Of a stretch of 21,521 bases of DNA, positions 13,245 to 21,378 are shown piece by piece; the stretch's first letter is position 1; the number at the start of each line of letters is the position of its first letter. This stretch comes from Candidatus Heimdallarchaeota archaeon (lineage in GTDB: Archaea; Asgardarchaeota; Heimdallarchaeia; Heimdallarchaeales; Heimdallarchaeaceae), in the NCBI GenBank assembly GCA_016839875.1, contig JAEOTK010000403.1:1-21521 (forward strand), written 5' to 3'. Below the pieces are notes generated by a model that saw only the letters and a program-made list of their open reading frames with translations, did no database searches and was not told the DNA's origin. The position numbers and the translations under genes are program-made.

Positions 13245-14687
13245 ATGACAAAAATCTACAATACCCTTACAAGACAACTTGAGGAATTCAAGACTATTGA
13301 ACCTGGGATTGTAAAATGGTATAATTGTGGACCAACTGTTAATGGTCTTATGCATTTAGGACACGCTCGATCAGCGATAGCTTTCGATACAATTCGCAGA
13401 TACTTAGAATACAGAGGTTACAAAATAGAGTATATTATGAATTTCACTGATATTGAAGATCGAATGATTGAGGTTTCTAAGAAAGAACAAAGACCCGTTT
13501 TAGAATTAGCTGAAGAATATCTGAGCGGTTTTCGCAGAGATATGGATAGCTTAAACCTCAAAAGAGCTACAATTCATCCACGTGCGATGCTACATATCAA
13601 CCATATGATCGATTTCATTGAGAAATTGATTGACAAAGGTTTCGCTTATGAAAATAACGGTGATGTATATTTCGATGTTAGAAAAGCAAAAGATTATGGT
13701 AAACTGTCAAATCAGAAGTTAGAAAATATACTACAAGCAGGAACAGAAGATGCAGAAAATCCTAATAAAAAGTATCCTGCAGATTTTACACTCTGGAAAA
13801 ATGAAAAACCAGGAGAACCTACATGGCCATCTCCATGGGGAAAGGGAAGACCAGGTTGGCATATCGAATGTTCTGTCATGTCAATGAAATATCTTGGTGA
13901 AACAATTGACATCCATAGTGGTGGTCAAGATCTTATCTTTCCACATCATGAAAATGAAATTGCTCAATCAGAGTCATTAACAAATAAGACCTTTGCGAAT
14001 TACTGGTTGCACAATGGTTTTGTTAATATTGATAAAGAGAAAATGAGTAAGTCTCTTGGTAATTTCGTCAACATTTATGATTTGTTGAAATATTATTCTC
14101 CTGATGCAGTTAGGCTATTTATTCAACAAACACACTATCGAAGTCCTATCACTTTTACTGAGGATGCCATAGATCAAGCTCAAATTACTGTTGATAGACT
14201 CTTTGATGTTGTTCTCTTAACTAAAAATTATGCTGATGAAACAAAAGACTTAGATGAAACAGTTCTTACAGATTTAGACAAAGATTTAGTTGAAAAAACT
14301 AAGAAAGCGAGAGAAGACTTCATTGAAGCCATGGATGAAGATTTCAATACATCTAATGGATTAGCTGTGGTTTTTGATTACTCTAGAGAGGTAAACGATT
14401 ATCTAAGAAAAGCTGAAGATGTAAATGGATCTGTGATAAATGAAGCTGATAAGCTGTTTGATGAGCTTAGAGTAGTCTTTGGTTTATTTGATGATTTCAA
14501 CAGCTATCTCTCTATAGATATGGTCGAAAAACTTGTTAAGCTTCTCATTGAAATCCGCGGAGAATTCAGAAAAGAGAAGAATTGGACAATGAGTGATAAG
14601 ATTAGAGATGAATTGAAAGCTGCCGGAGTTTCTCTTGAAGATAATCCAAAAAGAATTTTGTGGAAACTTACTGAATTGAAAGACTAG
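13245..14687 (+). CDS. cysS: Cysteinyl-tRNA synthetase
   Basis: This class Ia aminoacyl-tRNA synthetase charges tRNA-Cys with cysteine in the cytosol. The 480-aa length is that of a complete enzyme. The N-terminal Zn ligand Cys is in YNCGPTV (C28), and the HIGH motif appears as MHLGHARS (37-40). The further zinc ligands are in GWHIECSVMS and FPHHENEIAQ, and KMSKSLGNF (about 266-270) is the second ATP motif. The DALR-type anticodon domain follows in the C-terminal third. The ATG at 13245 directly precedes the standard TKIYNTLTR N-terminus. Its stop is 5 nt from the stop of the convergent DtxR gene. The presence of CysS means this lineage need not rely on the SepRS/SepCysS route. Confidence 0.97.
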   Translation: MTKIYNTLTRQLEEFKTIEPGIVKWYNCGPTVNGLMHLGHARSAIAFDTIRRYLEYRGYKIEYIMNFTDIEDRMIEVSKKEQRPVLELAEEYLSGFRRDMDSLNLKRATIHPRAMLHINHMIDFIEKLIDKGFAYENNGDVYFDVRKAKDYGKLSNQKLENILQAGTEDAENPNKKYPADFTLWKNEKPGEPTWPSPWGKGRPGWHIECSVMSMKYLGETIDIHSGGQDLIFPHHENEIAQSESLTNKTFANYWLHNGFVNIDKEKMSKSLGNFVNIYDLLKYYSPDAVRLFIQQTHYRSPITFTEDAIDQAQITVDRLFDVVLLTKNYADETKDLDETVLTDLDKDLVEKTKKAREDFIEAMDEDFNTSNGLAVVFDYSREVNDYLRKAEDVNGSVINEADKLFDELRVVFGLFDDFNSYLSIDMVEKLVKLLIEIRGEFRKEKNWTMSDKIRDELKAAGVSLEDNPKRILWKLTELKD

Positions 14688-14697
14688 TTTTTTCAAT
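14685..14697 (+). terminator. Oligo-T terminator after cysS
   Basis: The stop codon TAG is followed by six T. The 13-mer TAGTTTTTTCAAT is identical to the one ending the ABC ATPase gene (489-501). It overlaps the end of the convergent regulator gene. Confidence 0.4.
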
Positions 14698-15436
14698 TCT
14701 TTACTTCTTTTGCTAAAATCATATTCACAAGATAATAAGGAATTTCAATAACTTCTCCTTTCTCATTTTCTACTTGCATATCAATATCATATAAAAGAGA
14801 CCATTTTTCGATTGCTACATCTTCTCTTTTATGTACTGATAAAATCTTGAGTTTAGTTTCAGGTTTTAAGCCTTTTTTCTCAAGTTTAACATACACTTCT
14901 TGTAGAGTAGCTCTATGTGGAAAATGTCTAGCAATAGCTCTTTCGATTATTTCAACAATCTCAATTTTCTTATCTTGAACAAATAGAGCTAAAGGCTGAC
15001 TAGTGGTTTCTTTGTTTGACGTTTGTTTTTTCTGTGGAATAAGAGCACCATAAGGTGTTTTTTCTGGTTGAATTTTTTGTTCCATCATCTCAGCAATTTC
15101 ATCTGTTAGGATATGTTCCCATTTACAAGCTTCTTCATGTATCTGATGCCAAGGAACACCTAACCATTCTAGAAAACTTTCTGATAGTCTATGTTTTCTT
15201 ACAACCTTTCTTGCTATACTTTCACCTTCAGGTGTTAACTCTGCTCCATAATATGGTTTGTAATTGATAAAACCCTTCCTTGATAATTTCTTTAACATAG
15301 AAGTAACAGTTCCAGGATCTACGTTCATCATCTCAGCTATTTGATTTGTCTTTACTTGTTTACTTCCATATTCAAAAAACCAAAAGAAGGTTTCTAGATA
15401 TTCTTCTTCTGCAGGAGATACTTCTTTATTTGACAT
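14693..15436 (-). CDS. DtxR/MntR-family metal-dependent transcriptional regulator
   Basis: This 247-aa regulator has an N-terminal winged helix (SPAEEEYLETFFWF and TNQIAEMMNVDPGTVTSMLKKLSRKGF). The metal-dependent dimerisation domain follows. Metal ligands of the family are visible: E12 and E15 in EEYLE, H82 in RKHRLSE, and C104, E107 and H108 in CKWEHIL. The C-terminal region (about 140-247) looks like a divergent FeoA/SH3-like domain (LEKKGLKPETKLKILSV, ending YYLVNMILAKEV). It probably represses or activates iron or manganese uptake genes; no such genes are in this window. It lies 27 nt downstream of the enoyl-CoA hydratase on the same strand, with GAGGAGAG before the ATG, so co-transcription is likely. 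Confidence 0.87.
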   Translation of the reverse strand: MSNKEVSPAEEEYLETFFWFFEYGSKQVKTNQIAEMMNVDPGTVTSMLKKLSRKGFINYKPYYGAELTPEGESIARKVVRKHRLSESFLEWLGVPWHQIHEEACKWEHILTDEIAEMMEQKIQPEKTPYGALIPQKKQTSNKETTSQPLALFVQDKKIEIVEIIERAIARHFPHRATLQEVYVKLEKKGLKPETKLKILSVHKREDVAIEKWSLLYDIDMQVENEKGEVIEIPYYLVNMILAKEVKN

Positions 15437-15463
15437 ATCTTTTCTCTCCTCTCAAGAGAAATC

Positions 15464-16249
15464 TCATTTGCCTTTGAATTCAGGTTTTCTTTTCTCAAAG
15501 ATTGCTTGTATACCTTCTAGAATATCTTCTGTTTCAAAACAAGTTTTTGCTCCTTGAAGTTCAGCTTTGTATCCTTCCTCTAATGAAGCGGTTACACTTT
15601 TGTTTATTGCTTTTTTAGCTTCTTTTATTGCAACGGGAGCATTCATAGCTATTTTCTCCGCTAATTCTATTGCAACGTCTTTGAGTTCTTCAGCTTTACA
15701 AACTTTGCTTATCAAATTCATCTTCAGTGCTTCTTCTGCTGGAAATTTCCTTCCAGTAAATATCAATTCTTTAGCAGTACCCATACCCACAACCTTGGGT
15801 AATCGATAGGTAGCACCCCACCCAGGAGGTAAACCTAGTGTTGTTTCAGGTTGTCCAAATAGTGCTGATTCAGAAGCTATTCGAATATCACAAGCAAGTG
15901 CTAATTCCGTTCCTCCTCCTAAAGCATATCCATTAATCGCAGCAATAACTGGGTAAGGATACTCTTCTATTGTTGCGAAAACTTCCTGTCCCCTTAAGAT
16001 CAATTTTTTTCCAGACTCTGATAATTGCATCCCCTTAAGATCAGCTCCTGCAGACCAGCTCTTACCTTCAGCATAGATAATAATCGCTCTTATATCCTCG
16101 TCTCTTAAGGAATTAAAAGTATCTTCCAGAAGATTAAGCATATCAATGTTGAATGCATTAAGAGCTTTTTGACGATTTAGGGTTATTAACGCGATATTGT
16201 TTTTTTCTCCTACTTTTTCAAGTAGTATCAAAGACTCAGATTCAGACAT
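15464..16249 (-). CDS. Enoyl-CoA hydratase/isomerase (crotonase) family protein
   Basis: This 261-aa crotonase-fold enzyme probably hydrates 2-enoyl-CoA in fatty- or amino-acid breakdown. The oxyanion-hole segments are AGADLKGM (67-74) and GYALGGGTELALACD (108-121). Both catalytic glutamates of true hydratases are present: E115 in GGGTE and E135 in QPETTLGLPPG. The length matches the family, and the C-terminal trimerisation helices are intact. It has its own promoter (ATATTCAG area upstream, no ribosome site; ATG likely leaderless) and probably reads through into the DtxR-type gene 27 nt downstream. No other beta-oxidation gene is adjacent. Confidence 0.9.
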   Translation of the reverse strand: MSESESLILLEKVGEKNNIALITLNRQKALNAFNIDMLNLLEDTFNSLRDEDIRAIIIYAEGKSWSAGADLKGMQLSESGKKLILRGQEVFATIEEYPYPVIAAINGYALGGGTELALACDIRIASESALFGQPETTLGLPPGWGATYRLPKVVGMGTAKELIFTGRKFPAEEALKMNLISKVCKAEELKDVAIELAEKIAMNAPVAIKEAKKAINKSVTASLEEGYKAELQGAKTCFETEDILEGIQAIFEKRKPEFKGK

Positions 16250-16401
16250 AATTTGACATTTGTCTGAATATATCTAATATCTTTTGGTATGGAATTCTTA
16301 TTTCGTATCCTTTTGAAATACATCATTCTCGACATACTCCAAAGACTGAAGCTAAAACTAAGATAAAGTGAGTAATATGTAAATAATACAAAAATACTAC
16401 A

Positions 16402-17982
16402 TTAGGCTTCCTCATATCCGCCCCCACCAGGGGTTTCAATAATAACAACATCATTCTTTTGTATTTTACGAGATAATTTGGAAGGAAGAACTAAACTCTC
16501 ACCTTGTGTTATAAGTAGATTTCTTCCTTTAGATCCACTTTCTCCTCCAAACAATCCAAACGGAGGATGTTTTCTTCTATCACTTTGTATTGACAATATT
16601 GCTTCATCTGTTAATAATCTTACAGCACGACGTACACTATTGCTCCCTGCCCACTTCCCTTCCCCACCAGTGTTGGGAATAATTGAGTACTCTTCTATAC
16701 CCAAGGGATAGTATCGTTCCAAAACCTCAACTGAGGTATTTCTTGTATTAGTCATGTGACTATGTTTCGCATTTGGAGGAGTATAGTTCTTTCCTGCTCC
16801 TATACCTCCAGCAATCGTTTCATAATAAGTGAATTGAGCACCCTTGGTGTCGAGACCACCAATTATTATGTTGTTCATTGTCCCACTACTTGCTGCTGGA
16901 ATTTCATCAGAGAACAATTGTGAAAATGTACCTAACATCACATCAGTAATTCGCTGACTGGTTTCTACATTTCCCGCAGCCACCCCAGCTGGAGGAACAG
17001 GATGAACCAAAGTTCCTTCTTTTGTTATAATCTTCAATGGTTCATATAAACCATGATTAGTAGCATACTCCCTAGACACTAAACAGCGCAGTATATAATA
17101 TGTAGCTGAAAAAGTAACTGCAAATGGGGCATTGATATTTCCTTCAACCTGTGGATCTGTTTTACTGTAGTCAACGATTAATTGTTCCTCTTTTCTTTCA
17201 ACTTCTGCTGTTATAGCTATAGGTTCATCTCTTACACCATCATTATCCATATAATCAGTATAACTAACTCTGTGATTCTCTGGAATTTTCTTAATGAGAT
17301 CTAAAGAGGCTTTCTTAGATCTTTCGTTTAGGAAATTGATTATCTGTTGAACTCTTTCTAATGAATACTTCTTAAGAATAGAATGAAACTTCTTCTCCCC
17401 AATCTTTGTTGAAGCTAGCTGTGCTTGAATATCCCCTCTTCTTTCTACAGGTACTCTGATTTTCGATAGAAAATCACTAAACCATTCTTGGTTTAAAACT
17501 CCGTTTCTTTCCAGAATTGTAGGATCTATTACATATCCTTCTTCTTCAAGAGTATACTTTCCTCCTGGCATAGACCCCGGAACTGCACCACCCACATCAG
17601 CATGGTGACACCTATTTGCAATATATCCAACGAGGGTTTTATCAAAGAAGATTGGCTTTACTACTGATATATCTGGTAGATGTGTTCCTCCTAAGTAAGG
17701 ATTATTCGCAATGTAGATATCTCCATCAAGAATATTTTCTACACCGAAATGTTTGATAAGAGCTTTCAATCCTTCAGGCATTGCCCCTAGATGCACGGGT
17801 ATATGTTCTGCCTGTGCAATTAACCTACCTTCATTATCCATTATAGCACTCGAAAAATCCAATCGATCGCGTATATTTGGAGAGAAAGCTGAACGTTGAA
17901 GTACTATCCCCGTTTCCAATGCTACATTTGTTAGAGCTTGATTTATTACTTGGGCTTCAATTAAGCTGAATTTTGAACTCAT
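16402..17982 (-). CDS. hyuB: Hydantoinase B/oxoprolinase subunit B family protein
   Basis: This is a 526-aa HyuB-type subunit (Pfam Hydantoinase_B) of an ATP-dependent N-methylhydantoinase/5-oxoprolinase. With HyuA it couples ATP hydrolysis to ring opening of a cyclic amide; related pairs are acetone or acetophenone carboxylase subunits. Family marks are FSPNIRDRLDFSSAI near residue 35, HIPVHLGAMPEG, NNPYLGGTHLPDISVV (about 91-106) and NRCHHADVGGAVPGSMPGG (about 122-140). The C-terminal half has IIGGLD, YETIAGGIGAG and the closing ETPGGGGYEEA. The length is complete. ATGA overlap with the hyuA stop and GGAGG (plus 17990-17994, 7 nt spacing) show translational coupling. The substrate is not predictable from sequence. 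Confidence 0.92.
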   Translation of the reverse strand: MSSKFSLIEAQVINQALTNVALETGIVLQRSAFSPNIRDRLDFSSAIMDNEGRLIAQAEHIPVHLGAMPEGLKALIKHFGVENILDGDIYIANNPYLGGTHLPDISVVKPIFFDKTLVGYIANRCHHADVGGAVPGSMPGGKYTLEEEGYVIDPTILERNGVLNQEWFSDFLSKIRVPVERRGDIQAQLASTKIGEKKFHSILKKYSLERVQQIINFLNERSKKASLDLIKKIPENHRVSYTDYMDNDGVRDEPIAITAEVERKEEQLIVDYSKTDPQVEGNINAPFAVTFSATYYILRCLVSREYATNHGLYEPLKIITKEGTLVHPVPPAGVAAGNVETSQRITDVMLGTFSQLFSDEIPAASSGTMNNIIIGGLDTKGAQFTYYETIAGGIGAGKNYTPPNAKHSHMTNTRNTSVEVLERYYPLGIEEYSIIPNTGGEGKWAGSNSVRRAVRLLTDEAILSIQSDRRKHPPFGLFGGESGSKGRNLLITQGESLVLPSKLSRKIQKNDVVIIETPGGGGYEEA

Positions 17983-20054
17983 TGTATTTCCTCCATAGTA
18001 ATATATCCTAACTGATCTACTACTCCTTTAACTCCAGGAGGGATAACGGTTGTCGTGTCCAATTGGTCAATTATACATGGACCTTCAAGCACATTGTTTG
18101 CATGGAGTTTTGCTTTTGTAAAAACAGGAGTGTCTATCCATTCACCTTCGAAATTCACCTTCCGACTGTACGTGTAAGCATCTTCAGGAGGAACCGATGA
18201 ACCTTCAGAAAGAACCGGAAGTTCTATTCTGGGAACTTTTCCTATACCTCTTACTGATACGTTTACTATCTCTACGATCAGTTTCTTGTCAAACCAAGAA
18301 TAGTTTTGATTGTGCAACACATGAAATCTATCTATTGTATTTTCTAATTGTTTCTTCTGGAACGGCAGAGTAACATCTAGAGTAAGAGAATCAGACTGCC
18401 CCCTATATCTCAAATCAATTGAGAATTCAAAGACTTGATTCTCCTTTAAAACTTCTTCATCATTCAATATTGAAATTAATTTTCTTTTGATTTCTTGGAA
18501 TTTAGTATTTATTTCATCAAAATCTAAATCATCTATTGTTTGGAGATACGATTGTGTTATTTCATGCTTGATATCAGAAGTAACTAAACCAAATGCAGAC
18601 CAAACACCAGGGAAAGGAGGAATAATCACTCCCCCCATTTCTAGCTCTTGAGCAATATCCCAAGCTTGTAATGGACCTGCTCCTCCAAAACCTAATAGAG
18701 CAAAATCCCTTGGATCTAATCCTCTCTGGATGGTTACAACTCTAATGGCATTTGCTATATTATTATTCAGTATCTTTCTTATTGAAATAGCTAAATCAAC
18801 AATCGATTCTATTTCAAGAGGGAATGGAGATGTTTGAATTTCATCAAGCAATTTGTTAAGTTGGAGTATAGATTTCTCCTTATCAATGTTTAAATCTCCA
18901 GCAAAATTATCTTGATGAACATAACCAAGATACAAGTTTGCGTCTGTCAAGGTTACTTTTTCTCCTCCAAGTGAGTAACATGCAGGACCAGGATTAGCAC
19001 CTTGTGATTCAGGTCCTACAGTTAGTAAACCATCTTTGAATTTAGCAATTGAACCTCCACCACTTCCAATGGTTTCAACATCCACCATGCTAGCTACAAG
19101 AGGAAAACCTCCAAAATCCCTTGTGTGAAGAACAACCGGACCATCAATTAAAGCCGATACATCAGTTGATGTTCCTCCTATATCTAGAGAAACAAGATGA
19201 GTTCTATTTAGATGTTTGATACTATCTGCAGCTGCTAATACACCACCAGCTAAACCAGAATATAATGTTTGAATACCTGATTTGCCAATTGTAGAAATAT
19301 CAGCCATACCAGTATTAGATTGCATCATCAGTAATGGAGCGTTTATCTCTTCTTGTACTAGCTTAGATTGCAATTGTATTAAATACTCATTAACAACGGG
19401 GCTTACTTTTGCGTTTACAATTGTGGTTACAGAACGTTCATACTCACGAATTTGTGGGCTAGTATCACTTGACAAAAAGACATTGAAACCTCTTCCCTCA
19501 AGATAAGACGAGATACTATGCTCATGGGATGGATTAAGAAAAGAAAATAAAAGAGACACAGCTACCGTCTCAATTGAATTTTTCTTTAAAGAGAGTAAGT
19601 GTTCATCTAAAGATGAAGTATCTAGAGCTTTAGTTACCTTTCCCTCACTATCTAATCTTTCTTCTACTTCAAAGATTACATCTTTATCAAATGAAATTGG
19701 ATAATCTTGAGTAAACTTCAAGTTGTAGAGCTCTGATCTTTGTTGACGACCTATTTCAATTATGTCACCAAATCCTTTTGTTGTAATCAAAGCTACAGGA
19801 GGGCATTTGTCTTCCAGAAATGCATTAGTTCCAATAGTTGTTCCATGGATTAGTAAATCAATATCACGTGGCTGGAAATGGAATAGATCCATAATATCCT
19901 TCAAGCCTTTAATAATCCCTTCACTTGGATCTGAAGGAGTAGTTGGAGTTTTCCATGCACTTATAGAACCTTCAGAAACGATAACATAATCGGTGAATGT
20001 TCCTCCTGTATCGATACCAATTCTTATTGGCGCCTTAAGTTTATTTGAACTCAA
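17979..20054 (-). CDS. hyuA: Hydantoinase A/oxoprolinase subunit A family protein
   Basis: This is a 691-aa HyuA-type subunit (Hydant_A_N plus Hydantoinase_A, ASKHA ATPase fold). The phosphate-1 motif is RIGIDTGGTFTDYV (about 11-24). LIHGTTIGTNAFLE follows, then a second Gly-rich nucleotide motif LVSLDIGGTSTDVSAL (about 288-303) and VETIGSGGGSIAKF. The typical LLGFGGAGPLQAWDIA is near residue 455. It activates the cyclic amide (or ketone) by phosphorylation for HyuB. The start is a TTG; upstream the frame reaches a stop without ATG. AATTTAAAGT (plus 20085-20094) about 35 nt ahead is the likely TATA element. It begins a two-gene operon with hyuB. The 41-codon ORF lies 40 nt upstream. Confidence 0.93.
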   Translation of the reverse strand: MSSNKLKAPIRIGIDTGGTFTDYVIVSEGSISAWKTPTTPSDPSEGIIKGLKDIMDLFHFQPRDIDLLIHGTTIGTNAFLEDKCPPVALITTKGFGDIIEIGRQQRSELYNLKFTQDYPISFDKDVIFEVEERLDSEGKVTKALDTSSLDEHLLSLKKNSIETVAVSLLFSFLNPSHEHSISSYLEGRGFNVFLSSDTSPQIREYERSVTTIVNAKVSPVVNEYLIQLQSKLVQEEINAPLLMMQSNTGMADISTIGKSGIQTLYSGLAGGVLAAADSIKHLNRTHLVSLDIGGTSTDVSALIDGPVVLHTRDFGGFPLVASMVDVETIGSGGGSIAKFKDGLLTVGPESQGANPGPACYSLGGEKVTLTDANLYLGYVHQDNFAGDLNIDKEKSILQLNKLLDEIQTSPFPLEIESIVDLAISIRKILNNNIANAIRVVTIQRGLDPRDFALLGFGGAGPLQAWDIAQELEMGGVIIPPFPGVWSAFGLVTSDIKHEITQSYLQTIDDLDFDEINTKFQEIKRKLISILNDEEVLKENQVFEFSIDLRYRGQSDSLTLDVTLPFQKKQLENTIDRFHVLHNQNYSWFDKKLIVEIVNVSVRGIGKVPRIELPVLSEGSSVPPEDAYTYSRKVNFEGEWIDTPVFTKAKLHANNVLEGPCIIDQLDTTTVIPPGVKGVVDQLGYITMEEIQ

Positions 20055-20094
20055 CAGTATCCAATATGGAAGAAAAACTATAGTAATTTAAAGT

Positions 20095-20220
20095 TTAGGC
20101 GAAAATCACATGACCATAATATATGTCCATAATCCTTTTCTGCTCTTTTTTCATTTCGTTTTCTATTCTTAATTTCTTCTCAATTTGCTCAATTCTAGTT
20201 TGATTTCTTCTACTTCTCAT
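20095..20220 (-). CDS. Possible 41-aa basic coiled-coil microprotein
   Basis: A short ORF starts MRSRRNQTRIEQIEKKLRIE, continues NEMKKEQKRIMDIYYGHVIFA and ends in TAA at 20095. It is basic, with a heptad-like leucine/isoleucine helix and a short hydrophobic tail. The case for it: an ATG with GGTGAA (plus 20226-20231) about 5 nt ahead, a TATA-like CTTAAAAATATG at about 20254-20265, and inverted TGGTCAC/GTGACCA repeats flanking that box. It stands 40 nt upstream of hyuA on the same strand, so it might regulate or be co-transcribed with hyuAB. I recognise no family, and chance ORFs of this size are common; the start signals are what raise it above noise. Confidence 0.45.
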   Translation of the reverse strand: MRSRRNQTRIEQIEKKLRIENEMKKEQKRIMDIYYGHVIFA

Positions 20221-20247
20221 TACTATTCACCAACTTATACTTTACAC

Positions 20248-20296
20248 TGGTCACATATTTTTAAGATGACGAGAAAAAGTGACCATTCTCTGACCA
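20248..20296 (-). promoter_or_regulatory. TGGTCAC/GTGACCA repeats flanking a TATA-like box
   Basis: TGGTCAC (20248-20254) and GTGACCA (20279-20285) are perfect 7-bp inverted arms around the TATA-like box of the microORF. A third TGACCA follows at 20291-20296. Spacing of the arms (31 nt start to start, about three helical turns) would suit cooperative binding by a dimeric regulator. Confidence 0.5.
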
Positions 20297-20425
20297 CCCA
20301 ACCTCTACATTTTGTTAAGCACAAAACAATTTAAACACCACATTTATTGTATCTCAAGGTGAAAGAATCTGTTTAGCAGAATCACTAAAATTTGGAAACC
20401 CGCTATTTTTCAAGGTAATTTAAAG

Positions 20426-21361
20426 ATGAAAAATTACTTTGAAGGTTGGTATTTTAAAATAGTTGACAAAGAAGAAAAAAACATCTACGCTATAATTCCA
20501 GGTGTTTCTTTTGAACAGAAAGGGAAAGGTCATTCTTTCATCCAGTTTTTTGATGGAAAAGCTGTTGAAATGAAATATTTTGAATTTGATAAATCCCAAT
20601 TCTCATATTCAAAAAAGGAGTTCCAAGTTAGTATAGAAAATAATCATTTTAACTCAGAAGGCTTAGAACTCAATATCAAGAAGAAAGATCAAGATATTAG
20701 AGGTAAAATCAAATTTGGTGAGTTAGTTGCTTGGCCAGTGAAGTTGTTTGCTCCTGGGGCAATGAACTGGTACAGATTTGTTCCATTTATGGAGTGTTTT
20801 CATGGTGTATTGGGATTTGATCATTCTCTAGAAGGTAAACTTACCATTAATGGTAAAGAAATAGACTTCACAGGAGGAAGAGGATATATCGAAAAAGACT
20901 ACGGTAGAAGCTTTCCTTCTTATTATTTATGGGGTCAATCTAACCATTTTGAAGAAAAGGATATTTCTCTAATGGTATCTTTTGCAAAAATCCCTTGGTT
21001 TGGAAGTTATTTTGATGGCTTTATTATCGGTTTTCTACTTAAAGACAAGCTGTATAAATTTGCTACTTATTCAGGAGCAAAAATAACAAAACTTAGGCTA
21101 TTGGACAAAAAAATAATTATTCATGTCAAAGATAAGAAACATAAGTTAGAAATAGAAGCAGAAAAAACTCTAGGAGTTCACCTACCTTCACCTGTTGAAG
21201 GATCTATGACAGGACGTATCTTGGAAAGTATAGATTCTAAAATCCACGTTAAACTATTGAAAATCAGTAAAAAGAAAGAAGAAATTTTGTTTGAAGGAAC
21301 AGGGAGAAATGCAGGATTAGATATAGGTGGTAAAGTAGAGGAAATTAAAGAAATAGATTAA
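20426..21361 (+). CDS. Tocopherol cyclase family protein
   Basis: This 311-aa protein resembles the tocopherol_cycl family (PF14249). In order: FEGWYFKIVD at the N-terminus (residues 5-14), PGAMNWYRFVPFMECFHGVLGFDHSLEG near 109-136, and GGRGYIEKDYGRSFPSYYLWGQSNHF near 151-176. The beta-rich C-terminal part has no membrane segment. Plant and cyanobacterial members cyclise prenylquinols into tocopherols, but many prokaryotic members are uncharacterised and sit in lipid/isoprenoid settings. A weak AAGGT lies about 9 nt before the ATG, and AATTTAAACA near 20327-20336 may be the TATA element. It appears monocistronic. The cyclase activity itself is not established by this match. Confidence 0.78.
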   Translation: MKNYFEGWYFKIVDKEEKNIYAIIPGVSFEQKGKGHSFIQFFDGKAVEMKYFEFDKSQFSYSKKEFQVSIENNHFNSEGLELNIKKKDQDIRGKIKFGELVAWPVKLFAPGAMNWYRFVPFMECFHGVLGFDHSLEGKLTINGKEIDFTGGRGYIEKDYGRSFPSYYLWGQSNHFEEKDISLMVSFAKIPWFGSYFDGFIIGFLLKDKLYKFATYSGAKITKLRLLDKKIIIHVKDKKHKLEIEAEKTLGVHLPSPVEGSMTGRILESIDSKIHVKLLKISKKKEEILFEGTGRNAGLDIGGKVEEIKEID

Positions 21362-21378
21362 TTCTTCACTTTCTTACT

